Shown here in pieces: positions 19,679 to 28,718 of a stretch of 64,000 bases of DNA. The notes under the pieces were generated by a model. That model saw only the letters and a list, made by a program, of their open reading frames with translations, was not told the origin of the DNA and ran no database searches. Made by a program: the position numbers and the translations under genes. The stretch lies in assembly GCF_000350225.1 (NCBI RefSeq), contig NW_005178982.1, positions 62,001 to 126,000 on the forward strand, in the 5' to 3' direction. Each line of letters begins with the position of its first letter. Position 1 is the stretch's first letter. Source of the DNA: Chondrus crispus. Taxonomy: Eukaryota > Rhodophyta > Florideophyceae > Gigartinales > Gigartinaceae.

Positions 19679-22600
19679 TCAATATTGACAAGACAACAAT
19701 GATTCTTTTCGCCGGAGAATAGACCTTGACATCTCTTCGTTCAGTTTTTTTTCCTTGTATCCATCTGCAAAGCTTTCGTATTCTGTGATTGATTCCAAGT
19801 GTGCTATGCGTCGCTCAATGAGTTGCACCCGAATTTCTGACAAAAATGAGTACAAACGATCGATTTCAGCTTCTTCAAGCTCTTGCATGTACGACGCTGA
19901 AGCGGCAGCCGCACTCAGCGATGTTATTGCCAAGGCTGCGGGCTCCTCTATCCCTTCATCAGATGCCGAATCCGGCTTCTCACTTTCGGAAATGTCGTGA
20001 TCATCGCATTTTGGTTTTGTTTTGCTGGCTTTTTCTACAGCTGGTGCTGCTCTCTCCACATGCTCAGCTGCACTTCCGCGGTCGGGCCTTTCCATCTGGT
20101 GTAGAGCGCTTGGCGATGGGTCGAGTAGCAGTCGAATGGCTTCGTTGCTCTGGATTGCTCCGTGTCTGACAAGGGAGAATGTTGCACGTCCCACTTTATC
20201 CCCTTTCTCAGTTCGGAGAAAACTCGCAGGAGTAGGGATCATTTTTCGCATCTTCTTGTAGACACGATTAGTCGTGAAACATCCTACCAGGTCCTCAAGT
20301 GATTCCTCCTTTCCACTGTCGTTGTTTTTGTCCGTTCTTCTACAACTTTCCTTCAAAAACACATCCAGGTAGCTCCTTTGCCGTTTTCTCGAGCTCCCCA
20401 CCCCAAAGACCCGAGTTAACTCCTTCACAGTATCTGGGGGACAAAGCGATACCAACTTACTCGCAAATGGCATGATGGTGCTAATTTGGTCACCAAATAC
20501 TAGTGGTTGCCCAGATAGAGATATCTCTGAAGATTTTGTGGTGTTCACCTTGGCCAAGGCCGCCTCGCGGGCACCTGCTGCTCGAAGCATGTCGAGAGGC
20601 GAACTTTCATCACCATTTCCTGGAGGCGCAACAGACCACCACGACCTCGCCGTGGTATTGAGGAAGGAGTCTTCAATGGGAAGCCGAAGGAACTGAATCA
20701 CACATTGGCTGTTTCCCTTCGACCCAACGTGCTCCGACACAAGGGTCCAGTTGTCGCCGTACATCTCCAACGCTTCCAGCAGAAGTAGTGTCTCACTTTC
20801 TGTCCAAACATCTCCTTCTGTTTCATCTGGTCCACCATGAGCACCAGCCGAGTTCATTTGAATGAAATCTCGAGGCTTCATCGAGGAAGAATACTTTGCA
20901 TTCTGATAGCATGAAGCACAGAGATCAACATCCGCTTTCGTTGCGCAATGGAATCTCAACACTGAGCAATCTACTCCGCATGAATCACAATGATACTCGA
21001 TCGGCTCTCGCGCTGGCGACTCTGCGATAGGCAAAGCTTGACCCATCCTGTCACTGTCACGAATTAGTACGGCCTCTGATGTGCTGTTGCCAACAACTTC
21101 ATCATTTCTGCCATATTTCACAACTTTCCCGCCTTCTATTGCCGGCCTGCTGCCGTCGTCAAGAACAATCTGAGCATTGGCTCGGACAGAATCGTCTCTT
21201 TCATGCCCTGCACGGAGAGGGAGAGCGCGTGGAGGGGGGATGAAAGAAGCTGGTGCAGCTCCTTGCGCTGAGCACTCGTAGTTGATGAGACCCCAGTGCT
21301 CAAGAAATCCGTGTAAACGCAACACTGCGCATGCATCCCCGGCTAGATGCCTTCTCACAGCTGTACTCGAAAGGTATTCGTTGCGGCCCTGACGCCATGT
21401 GCTGATCATGAAGTTGCGTGTTTCTTTGTAGGTATCCTCGTTTTTCGAAGCATATCGCTGCTCGAAGAATTCCGGTAATGCCCTTCGCTCTATATCGTGC
21501 ACAGACTGTATCCGAAACCACTTAGAAAAAAAAGGGATGAAGACGCCATCACCCACAGATATTTTCGTGGTCTGGCCTGTAGTTGTCCCACTGCCGGGAG
21601 CGCTTGACGAACCATTGGATTCATTTGGATGACGATAGCCGTCGGCATCTTCATCAGATAAGTCACCAACATCTATCATGGCGTGATCCCCGTTTGCATC
21701 TCGCATGTCACTGGCATCTGCGAAGCCATTTGCATGAGGCGGCAGCGCAACTCCTTTCGATGCCCCAAGGAGGCTCGCTTGCTTGCCAATTTCATCTTCC
21801 CTTGGCATTCGCAGACGTATTTTCACAAGCGCGCGCGGTTCGTGCCCTTTTGCATCCAGTTCGACTGTTTTTGGGGAGAGGCCGGCAAGATCCGGAAAGT
21901 CTTGGGGCATTTCATAGTCCAGTTCATTCATCCAGTCATTGTAGAGAGCCAAATCACGCAGCCATCGTGCTTGCACGTGCCATTGTTCTCTTTCTTTTCT
22001 TCGTCTCGGAATGTAAACATGACCGAGAATTTCGGAAGCCGGAACCCAGTCGTTGTATGAGTCCGGGTGATGAAGCCAGTGGAGAAAGGCAAAAGTTTCA
22101 CCTCGGAAGTCTGTCCGTTCAAGCACCCGTACGAGTGCTTGTCCGTCTGTCTGGTTCTCGCGGGTGCCGTCGGGGTCAGGGTAGATGAGATGTGTGGCGA
22201 CGTGAGAGTTGGAGACGACCGCAGCACCATGTCTCTGAGCGGTTGCTCTCAGCGATTCAGACTCCTCCTGCTCGATGAGTGGGGATATGAAAATCTTGAT
22301 GACGCGGAAAAAATGATCTTTCTTGAGAGTCTTTTCAGCATGGAAAATTAGGCGCAGCAAATCATCTTCCTTGCTTGCATCATCAAAGTTTAGTGGGAGC
22401 AGGCCATGTTCGGCCGCGTACCGAAAGCACACCTTTAGCAAGGCGCAGAGGGGACCAAACTCGGAAAAGTCGGCGAAGATGGATGTGGGGAACATGGTGA
22501 GCTTGGTGCGGGTTTCCGGCTTCGCGGTGCGGCCAAAATGCTCGTCCATAAAGCTGCGCAGGCTGAGAACCAATTTGGAAAGCTTTTTCTCTGTACAATG

Positions 22601-22741
22601 GCGGGAATCGACAGCACTGCGGCTCAGAGCCTTGGAGATGGTTGCGTAGCGGGAGACGCGGACCGCGACGGGAGGAATGTCAGGCTCAAGCAGGCCACAG
22701 CGAGGTCGCAAGGCGCGAATTGAGGCGCCGAGCGGTCCCAT
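19679..22741 (-). CDS. SWI3/SMARCC-type subunit of a SWI/SNF chromatin-remodelling complex
   Basis: The first ATG in frame is 22741-22739 (MGPLGAS), giving 1020 residues. Domains in order: an N-terminal SMARCC-type module (about 90-320, with the DFRGETFAFLHWLHHP and DWVPASEILGHVYIP stretches); a SWIRM domain (about 397-485, FIPFFSKWF through FLEHWGLINYE); a ZZ-like zinc finger (about 579-625, CDSCGVDCS through DLCASCYQNAK); a SANT domain (about 644-695, WTESETLLLLEALEMYGDNW); and a C-terminal coiled coil (about 945-1015). This is the full order of SWI3/MOIRA/SMARCC1-2, the scaffold that dimerises through the coiled coil and binds the ATPase. It would act in the nucleus. It is head to head with SF3a60, with 300 bp between start codons. 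Confidence 0.94.
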   Translation of the reverse strand: MGPLGASIRALRPRCGLLEPDIPPVAVRVSRYATISKALSRSAVDSRHCTEKKLSKLVLSLRSFMDEHFGRTAKPETRTKLTMFPTSIFADFSEFGPLCALLKVCFRYAAEHGLLPLNFDDASKEDDLLRLIFHAEKTLKKDHFFRVIKIFISPLIEQEESESLRATAQRHGAAVVSNSHVATHLIYPDPDGTRENQTDGQALVRVLERTDFRGETFAFLHWLHHPDSYNDWVPASEILGHVYIPRRRKEREQWHVQARWLRDLALYNDWMNELDYEMPQDFPDLAGLSPKTVELDAKGHEPRALVKIRLRMPREDEIGKQASLLGASKGVALPPHANGFADASDMRDANGDHAMIDVGDLSDEDADGYRHPNESNGSSSAPGSGTTTGQTTKISVGDGVFIPFFSKWFRIQSVHDIERRALPEFFEQRYASKNEDTYKETRNFMISTWRQGRNEYLSSTAVRRHLAGDACAVLRLHGFLEHWGLINYECSAQGAAPASFIPPPRALPLRAGHERDDSVRANAQIVLDDGSRPAIEGGKVVKYGRNDEVVGNSTSEAVLIRDSDRMGQALPIAESPAREPIEYHCDSCGVDCSVLRFHCATKADVDLCASCYQNAKYSSSMKPRDFIQMNSAGAHGGPDETEGDVWTESETLLLLEALEMYGDNWTLVSEHVGSKGNSQCVIQFLRLPIEDSFLNTTARSWWSVAPPGNGDESSPLDMLRAAGAREAALAKVNTTKSSEISLSGQPLVFGDQISTIMPFASKLVSLCPPDTVKELTRVFGVGSSRKRQRSYLDVFLKESCRRTDKNNDSGKEESLEDLVGCFTTNRVYKKMRKMIPTPASFLRTEKGDKVGRATFSLVRHGAIQSNEAIRLLLDPSPSALHQMERPDRGSAAEHVERAAPAVEKASKTKPKCDDHDISESEKPDSASDEGIEEPAALAITSLSAAAASASYMQELEEAEIDRLYSFLSEIRVQLIERRIAHLESITEYESFADGYKEKKLNEEMSRSILRRKESLLSCQY

Positions 22742-23040
22742 AGTTGCCGGCGGTGAAGGAGAGGAAAGCGGCTGCCGAGCCGGGACGGTAGAGCCAAGCT
22801 CTTGCCTTTGGTTTGTGTTTGCGCGGAATAAGTCGATGTCGGTGTAGACGTGTCGGGGTGTCGAGTGGGTTGTGATTATAGCATTGGTCAAATTTATTAA
22901 GAGAATTATAACATTTTTTTAAAAAGAAAGGTGCGTGGGAACCGCTTCTTATTTATTCGCGATCATCCCCAAAGGTCCTCACCTTGCCGATGATACGGTC
23001 CCGTCAGGTAGATATAGATCTGTAGCCCTCTCCTCCCAAG
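22742..23040. promoter_or_regulatory. Shared upstream region of SWI3 and SF3a60 genes
   Basis: The 299 bp between the divergent start codons must hold both promoters and leaders. It includes an A/T-rich patch (22889-22930) with an eight-T run followed by a six-A run around 22912-22926. No specific factor site is recognised. Promoter status is inferred from gene arrangement only. Confidence 0.45.
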
Positions 23041-24519
23041 ATGTCCTCCCTCCTGGAGGACATGCGTCAAACCCACGAAGATATCGAAACCCTCAAACAT
23101 CTAGCTTCCTGCGCCCTCCAGTCTCGAACCTCCATCCCAATTTCCCACCCCCGTCTCGCCCCGCTTTCCCATCCACTCCCAACGCTTCGTTCCGCCGAAC
23201 AGCTCACCCAACAACTTGTTCACCTCGCCGCGGAAAAGACCCTATCTTTGTCTTCGCTGTACTCAAATGACGATACACTCCACCGAGTCAACCCCGACCT
23301 GTCAGCGCCCGACCCACTCTCTGCTTTCTACGCAAAGCTGCGCCAAGTTCGCGACGCTCATCGTTCGGTCACTTTCGGCGTTACGCAGCCCCGCCCGGTT
23401 CCGACAGAAGGCGAGCGCGATTTGGCTCTGCTCCATGCCAGTCATCATCCAGTTGTGTTTTCTGGCGAGGAGGGCAACGGGCGCTATCTTGATTTCATGC
23501 GGCACTACACAGCCTATCTGAACGTCATGTCCAAGGCTAAGCAAGGAAAGGAGAATCAAATTGAGTATTACGAATACGTTGACAAAGCTGTCACTGACTT
23601 TGACGCTGTCCCGCCATCCGTTCGAAGCTCCCACGTCTACAGCAGATATCTTTCAGATCTGTTGGCGTACTGCGTGGATTTTGCACAGCGCGCGCATCCG
23701 ATGGACCGTGTCGAGGAGCATATGGAGGTGGCCGAAGCAAACACGCGAAAAGCCATGGAGGAAAAATTGAAAGACATCTCCCATAGAATGGCAAGCCCAC
23801 AAGCAGTGCTGGACGAGCTTGGGGCCGACGGTGTGAAGAAGGAACTGGTATCCCTCGGGCAGAAGTGCGGGGGCCGACCAGAGGATCGCGCGGCGCGATT
23901 ACTGAAGGCAGCCAGAAACGGAAAGTTTGGAGAACGGGTGATACTTGAGGGCGCCGTGAAGTTTGCGGTGGAGGAAGTGTTGGCAGAAGAGAAACGAGCC
24001 ACTGTGGCAAATGTGCGTAAAAAGCTGAGTTTGAGCTATGCAGAAATTGAAGCGGAACGAATTGCTGATGAGGCTGTTGCGGAAGGGGCGCTTGAAAGGG
24101 CGAAGGCGGGTGCTGATGAGGACGAAGAAATGGAGAGCACGCTCTACAACCCGAAGGACGTGCCACTGGGGTGGGACGGGAAACCCATCCCATACTGGAT
24201 GTATAGGTTGCATGGGCTTAATCATGAATTCAAATGTGAGATATGTGGTAACGCGACCTACAAAGGTCCTCGGGCTTTCGAGCGGCATTTCACTGACTCG
24301 CAACACGTGCAGGGGTTGAAGTGTTTAGGGATTGGATACTCCAAGGCGTTTCTGATGATCACACGCATTCAAGATGCCAGGATGCTAAATGAAAAGCTAA
24401 CCAAGCAAAGCGAGGCAGCGGCATTTGATGAGGACGCCGAGATGGAATTTGAAGATCAGGAGGGAAACATACTGAATAAGAAGACATACACAGACCTTAT
24501 TAAGCAGGGTCTCTTGTGA
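23041..24519 (+). CDS. SF3A3: Splicing factor 3a subunit 3 (SF3a60/Prp9)
   Basis: The 492-residue protein starts at ATG 23041 (MSSLLEDMRQTHEDIE) and is close in length to animal SF3a60 (about 500). The N-terminus has the family's SF3a60 helix; the middle shows HPMDRVEEHMEVAE, a linker with SAP-like features (LGQKCGGRPEDRAARLL), and the pre-zinc-finger motif NPKDVPLGWDGKPIPYWMY. A U1-type C2H2 zinc finger lies at about 397-430 (CEICGNATYKG through FTDSQHVQGL). The protein is part of the SF3a complex of the U2 snRNP, needed for branch-site recognition. Despite few introns in its neighbours, the genome therefore keeps a core spliceosome component. Intact and single-exon. Confidence 0.96.
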   Translation: MSSLLEDMRQTHEDIETLKHLASCALQSRTSIPISHPRLAPLSHPLPTLRSAEQLTQQLVHLAAEKTLSLSSLYSNDDTLHRVNPDLSAPDPLSAFYAKLRQVRDAHRSVTFGVTQPRPVPTEGERDLALLHASHHPVVFSGEEGNGRYLDFMRHYTAYLNVMSKAKQGKENQIEYYEYVDKAVTDFDAVPPSVRSSHVYSRYLSDLLAYCVDFAQRAHPMDRVEEHMEVAEANTRKAMEEKLKDISHRMASPQAVLDELGADGVKKELVSLGQKCGGRPEDRAARLLKAARNGKFGERVILEGAVKFAVEEVLAEEKRATVANVRKKLSLSYAEIEAERIADEAVAEGALERAKAGADEDEEMESTLYNPKDVPLGWDGKPIPYWMYRLHGLNHEFKCEICGNATYKGPRAFERHFTDSQHVQGLKCLGIGYSKAFLMITRIQDARMLNEKLTKQSEAAAFDEDAEMEFEDQEGNILNKKTYTDLIKQGLL

Positions 24520-25129
24520 GGTGGCGGGGGGGTTGTGTACATTCTCTTGATTGTTTTTGCATTTTTTTTTTTTGAGTGGTACCGTAGACCAGAGCACCGT
24601 GAAACTGGGCTGTACTTGCACATTCGATGAACGACAGGTGCAGGGGGGGGGGGGGGGGGGGGGGGGCTAGTTGCACCTGTCTATCCGACCAGGGCTATCC
24701 GACCAGGGCTTGTTCTCATATGACGCTCTGGAGGTATGTTACAAACGTTGCAGTTATCGGATCTGAAACGGTCCTATTTTTTAGTAATTTTTGAGTGACT
24801 CCGGAGATATTGCCCCACTTGCCGTTTTATTTGTCGGGTACAGTAATTGCAGTTATCGGGGCTTGCAGTTATCGCTCGGGCACTGCTCTGCGCCGTCGGC
24901 TGGCCCGACTGCTACGTGTTCACGACGTGTACACGTGTTAGCACTGACAAATAGTTGAGGACAAATGACGTGCACGAGAATTCAAACACTGCTTCTGCTA
25001 AACAAAGACTACGGGCAACAAGACCGTCATCCATGCGTTTTTGATTGAGCCCCTGGTGGATTAAATATGGCCCATAATTTCCACCGATTTTGAACCCCTT
25101 CCTGACACCTTGACCTCACCACCTCGTCC
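24520..25129. other. Intergenic with G-run and short repeats
   Basis: A run of 24 G lies at 24643-24666. It is followed by a 14 bp tandem pair CTATCCGACCAGGG at 24681-24708 and three copies of TTGCAGTTATCG at 24748-24759, 24847-24858 and 24863-24874. The repeats could be the worn end of a DNA transposon, but no transposase frame is present. A CACGTGT palindrome is near 24933. Confidence 0.55.
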
Positions 25130-26878
25130 ATGCATCCTCTCCCCCCTCCCACGTCCTCCCGGCGCCGAGAGACGCAGGTCAACTCCAAGTCCTCCCATCT
25201 GGGAGATTTCATCAACCTCTCTACTCGCTATCCGTACGAACACCCCCCAACCATCATGCAAGCGGTCTCTGATCTACAGAGCGACCTCAACAGCTTGTTA
25301 GGACACCGCTCACAGCCCGGCCCGCTCTCTTACGGCACAGCTGGCTTCCGCGGCAAAGCTGAAACCTTGCATGAGGCCGTCCTCCGCTGTGGCATGCTCG
25401 CCGCGTGCAGATCTCATTCCCTGGCCGGTCGCGCCGTCGGCGTTATGGTCACCGCTTCCCACAACCCGGCTCCAGACAACGGCCTCAAGCTCGTCGAGCC
25501 GGACGGCTCTATGTTGCATAAGGATTGGGAAGTCGCCGCCACAGAGTTTGTTAACGCTTTTGATAATCCGCCAGCGGCGCTTGCAAAGATGGTCAAGTTA
25601 GAAGATGTACCGCGGCAGGGAAAGGCCGTTGTCCTCATTGGTTGGGACACCAGGAAGAGCTCGGCCGTGCTCGTCGATCTGGCGTGTCAGGGTGTCGAGG
25701 TCATGGGAGGCACAGTGATAAAGCTGGGGCTAGTTACCACTCCTCAGCTTCATTTTTCTCTGCGCGCCCGAGATCGAAAGGAGGCCTCGGCCCTTGAGGA
25801 CTATTACACGGCCCTGCGACGAGCTTTTGGTAAGCTTGTTCGGGAGAAGCGGGCTGTGCTACCCCCGCTTGCCGTCGACTGTGCCAATGGAGTGGGAGCA
25901 GTGGCTATCGATGCGATTCGTTCGGCACTTCCAGCTATCGCTGTAGTGAACCGTGCTAATGACGGCCCGCTCAACAAGAATTGCGGTGCCGATTTCGTGC
26001 AGAAGCAGCGCAAGATGCCGGAAATCTATTCAAAAGCTGTCCCTAAATGCAAGATGTGGGCGTCTTTGGATGGTGATGCTGACCGACTGGTCATGTTTGA
26101 GAAGAGAGATGGCGGGATTGCGCTTGCGGATGGCGATCGATTTGCGGCTCTCGTCACACAATTTATATCAAAGCATATGAAGCAGGGGGGCGTCGGTGGG
26201 CTTAGCCTTGCGGTTGCTCAGACTGCATATTCGAACGGTGCGGCCACGGAATTTCTATCAAAGCTCCAAGGGGTTCAAGTAGTCACCGCGAAAACAGGTG
26301 TAAAACACCTAGAGAAGGCCGTCAGGAAGTTTGACATCGGTGTGTACTGGGAGCCGAACGGACATGGAACTGTGCTGTTTAGTGACAAAGCGGTTGGCGA
26401 GCTAACATCTGCAAAGGCCAAATTGGCTGGTGAACATGACGGCTCTCAGCAAAAGCGCAGTCTGTCCACCTTACTGGCCGTCAGTGCGTTAGCAAACCAA
26501 GCCGTTGGCGATGGTGTAGCAGACCTCCTCCTCATTTTGGCAATATTGTCTCGTGAGGATATGACAACGTCTGAATGGCTTCGACTTTACGAGGAAAGAC
26601 GGAGCAGCAACGTAGTGGTTCGGGTCACGGATAAGAGCGTAATCGTAACCGAAGACTGTGATCGTCTGGTCAAGGAGCCAGCGGCCCTTCGCGATGCGAT
26701 CGCCAAAGCGTCTGACGAAGAAGGATGTCGGGCGTTTGTGCGGCCCAGTGGCACTGAGGATGTGGTCCGAGTATATGCGGAGGCGCCAGTGAAGCGCGAA
26801 GGTAAGGCCAATGAGATGGCGCTGGAAATAGCTAGAGCAGTGTATCGTCTTTGCGGTGGAGTGGGAGAGCGGTTATAG
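25130..26878 (+). CDS. PGM3: Phosphoacetylglucosamine mutase
   Basis: The 582-residue protein belongs to the alpha-D-phosphohexomutase superfamily, AGM1/PGM3 branch. It interconverts N-acetylglucosamine 6-phosphate and 1-phosphate on the way to UDP-GlcNAc. Visible motifs: the substrate entry YGTAGFRGKAE; the phosphoserine loop TASHNPAPDNGLKL (about 106-119), whose ASHNP form with a long insert before domain 2 is typical of AGM1; the metal loop DGDADRL (about 313-319); and the phosphate-binding RPSGTEDVVRVY (about 537). The start at 25130 adds a basic-Ser leader; a second ATG at 25256 (MQAVSDLQS) would give 540 residues, nearer the animal length. Cytosolic. Tail to tail with panB. Confidence 0.94.
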   Translation: MHPLPPPTSSRRRETQVNSKSSHLGDFINLSTRYPYEHPPTIMQAVSDLQSDLNSLLGHRSQPGPLSYGTAGFRGKAETLHEAVLRCGMLAACRSHSLAGRAVGVMVTASHNPAPDNGLKLVEPDGSMLHKDWEVAATEFVNAFDNPPAALAKMVKLEDVPRQGKAVVLIGWDTRKSSAVLVDLACQGVEVMGGTVIKLGLVTTPQLHFSLRARDRKEASALEDYYTALRRAFGKLVREKRAVLPPLAVDCANGVGAVAIDAIRSALPAIAVVNRANDGPLNKNCGADFVQKQRKMPEIYSKAVPKCKMWASLDGDADRLVMFEKRDGGIALADGDRFAALVTQFISKHMKQGGVGGLSLAVAQTAYSNGAATEFLSKLQGVQVVTAKTGVKHLEKAVRKFDIGVYWEPNGHGTVLFSDKAVGELTSAKAKLAGEHDGSQQKRSLSTLLAVSALANQAVGDGVADLLLILAILSREDMTTSEWLRLYEERRSSNVVVRVTDKSVIVTEDCDRLVKEPAALRDAIAKASDEEGCRAFVRPSGTEDVVRVYAEAPVKREGKANEMALEIARAVYRLCGGVGERL

Positions 26879-26999
26879 TACGTCGATGTTTTGGCGTCTT
26901 GTCAGAAAAACCATTGTAACACCATGGAATATTGAGGTTACGCGACTCATAGATACATGCTATCGCTGTTCAAATTCAATCACTCCTTGGACTGATGGA
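26879..26999. other. Convergent spacer between PGM3 and panB
   Basis: The stop codons of two convergent genes are about 120 bp apart, so their 3' untranslated regions probably overlap. Nothing else is visible. Confidence 0.5.
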
Positions 27000-28028
27000 T
27001 TAGTAGAGAGAGATCCCGTCCGTGGCTTCAGAGCCTCCATGCTTGCCACTTTCTGTTTCTGCTCCTTTTGTTTGCCTGCCTCTGAGGTTTTTGAGCAAAG
27101 ACTTGTCTGCGTCGTGCAGAAACTGCTCGAACTCTTCGTCCGGGATTCTGTACGGGGAGTGCAGTTTATCGGGAAAGTCACGTTGTTTAACTTCGCTGCA
27201 ATATTGAAGTATGGCCTCATGTATATGGGAGGCGAGCCCCGCGAATTGTTTTGAAAACTTTGGGGCGACTTTTGCGTGATGTGGATGGTTCAAGATGCCG
27301 AGCATGTCGTGATACACGAGCACTTGTCCACTGCAGGCGTTGCCACTGCCAATGCCAATGGTTGGAATGTCCAACGCCTTGGTAACGACATCAGCGACGC
27401 GATTCGGAACGCATTCGACGACGAGCGCAAACGCACCCGCGTCCTGTACAGCGCGTGCATCATCCAAAACGCAGATAGCCTCTTTGCTGGTCCTCCCCAT
27501 GGCTCGGAAGCCACCAAGGTTGGATACCGCTTGTGGCATGAGGCCGACATGACCGAAGACAGCTATGCCGGCGTCAGCGATAGCTGCGATTGATTTCTGT
27601 CTTGACACGCCCCCTTCCAATTTAACAGCGTCTGCACCAGTTTCCTTGATAATTTGAAGGGCGGTGTCTACTGCCTGGGCCGGAGAACGCTCATAGGAAC
27701 CAAAGGGGAGGTCTGCAACAAGCAAAGCGGATGCAACGCCACGGCGTGCGGCACGAGTGTGGTGAATCATGTCCGCGATGGTGACGGGCTGCGTAGTTCT
27801 GTGCCCCAAGACTACCATGCCGACGGAATCACCGACAAGGACGCACTGGACGCCGGCTAGATCGGCGTGGAGCGCAGACGGATAGTCGTAAGCCGTAAGA
27901 ACGGTGATTGGCTCACCTTTGTTGTAGGAGGCGCGCAAGGTGCGAAGGCTTTGCTTGCGCGGAACAGGGGGAGAGGTTGAGAGGAGGCGGAATGCTCCTC
28001 GCAGTAAGGAGGCTGACGGAGCTCTCAT
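27000..28028 (-). CDS. panB: Ketopantoate hydroxymethyltransferase
   Basis: The 342-residue protein starts at ATG 28028-28026. The first 25 residues (MRAPSASLLRGAFRLLSTSP) lack acids and look like a mitochondrial targeting peptide, as for plant PanB. The PanB barrel then follows: ITVLTAYDYPSA, LVGDSVGMVVLGH (metal-binding Asp in GDS), LLVADLPFGSY (second metal-binding Asp), AVKLEGG, VFGHVGLMPQ and VVECVP (catalytic Glu). It makes ketopantoate from 2-oxoisovalerate and methylene-tetrahydrofolate, the first committed step of pantothenate and CoA synthesis. The C-terminal 40 residues are Lys/Glu/Gly-rich and probably not part of the fold. Intact. Confidence 0.95.
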   Translation of the reverse strand: MRAPSASLLRGAFRLLSTSPPVPRKQSLRTLRASYNKGEPITVLTAYDYPSALHADLAGVQCVLVGDSVGMVVLGHRTTQPVTIADMIHHTRAARRGVASALLVADLPFGSYERSPAQAVDTALQIIKETGADAVKLEGGVSRQKSIAAIADAGIAVFGHVGLMPQAVSNLGGFRAMGRTSKEAICVLDDARAVQDAGAFALVVECVPNRVADVVTKALDIPTIGIGSGNACSGQVLVYHDMLGILNHPHHAKVAPKFSKQFAGLASHIHEAILQYCSEVKQRDFPDKLHSPYRIPDEEFEQFLHDADKSLLKNLRGRQTKGAETESGKHGGSEATDGISLY

Positions 28029-28718
28029 CGCGGGGGACGCAGTGCGAGGCGAAGCTGGGACACGGTTGCCCGGTGCTTTGCGGCAGTGGGGGAAGAGCTA
28101 GAGGTAGACTATAGATGACTGAATGACGCTATCGATGAATGACCTATGGATTCGCCGCGAAAAAGTAATGCAGAAACCATGTCAGAAAAACTGAGCCCCT
28201 GTCGTCTTTGCTGAAAGAGAGTCTGCGCCTTCCTCATCCAGTTTGTTCTACTTTTTTTAAAGCATGCTGGCCATGTTGGCAATGTTTACGGCCTTCCCGA
28301 ACTCGACGTGCCGTGTCCAGAGTTATGTCTTCGCAGCGCTCTGGCAAACGACAAGCATTCTCCATGATGGCTACACCGTCCAAAACTGGTCCCGAAGCCA
28401 TGTTCGCTCTACACCGCACTTGCCTCCCGCACTAGCTAAGGCTCGCCCACGAAGAGCTGCACAACCCGCCTCCTTATTGTGCTCCTCACAGAGCACGCAG
28501 ATGAATGTGAGAACCATCGCCCGAGGGTCCCATAGATACGGCACGCAGGGCATGCCGTGATGGTGCAAAATTTGAAGGGGATAAAATTGAGGTCAAAATT
28601 GCAGTCGAAAGGGGGGTAAGAACGATGAGACGTCCGAGTCGCGCCTTCAGCACATCCGAATGTGAATTCAAACCCACAACAGTGTTAGCACCCATCCTCC
28701 CCGCACAGCCGCATCGAC
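28029..28718. other. Divergent spacer between panB and the RING gene
   Basis: The 690 bp between two head-to-head genes carries short frames on both strands with no family resemblance. It probably holds both promoters. No repeat or RNA gene is seen. Confidence 0.45.

Noticed and set aside
22742..22891. Longer N-terminus of the SWI3 protein from 22891
   Set aside because: The extension begins with TTG; the first ATG is 22741. The same reasoning shortened the mTERF, TIR and aminotransferase genes.
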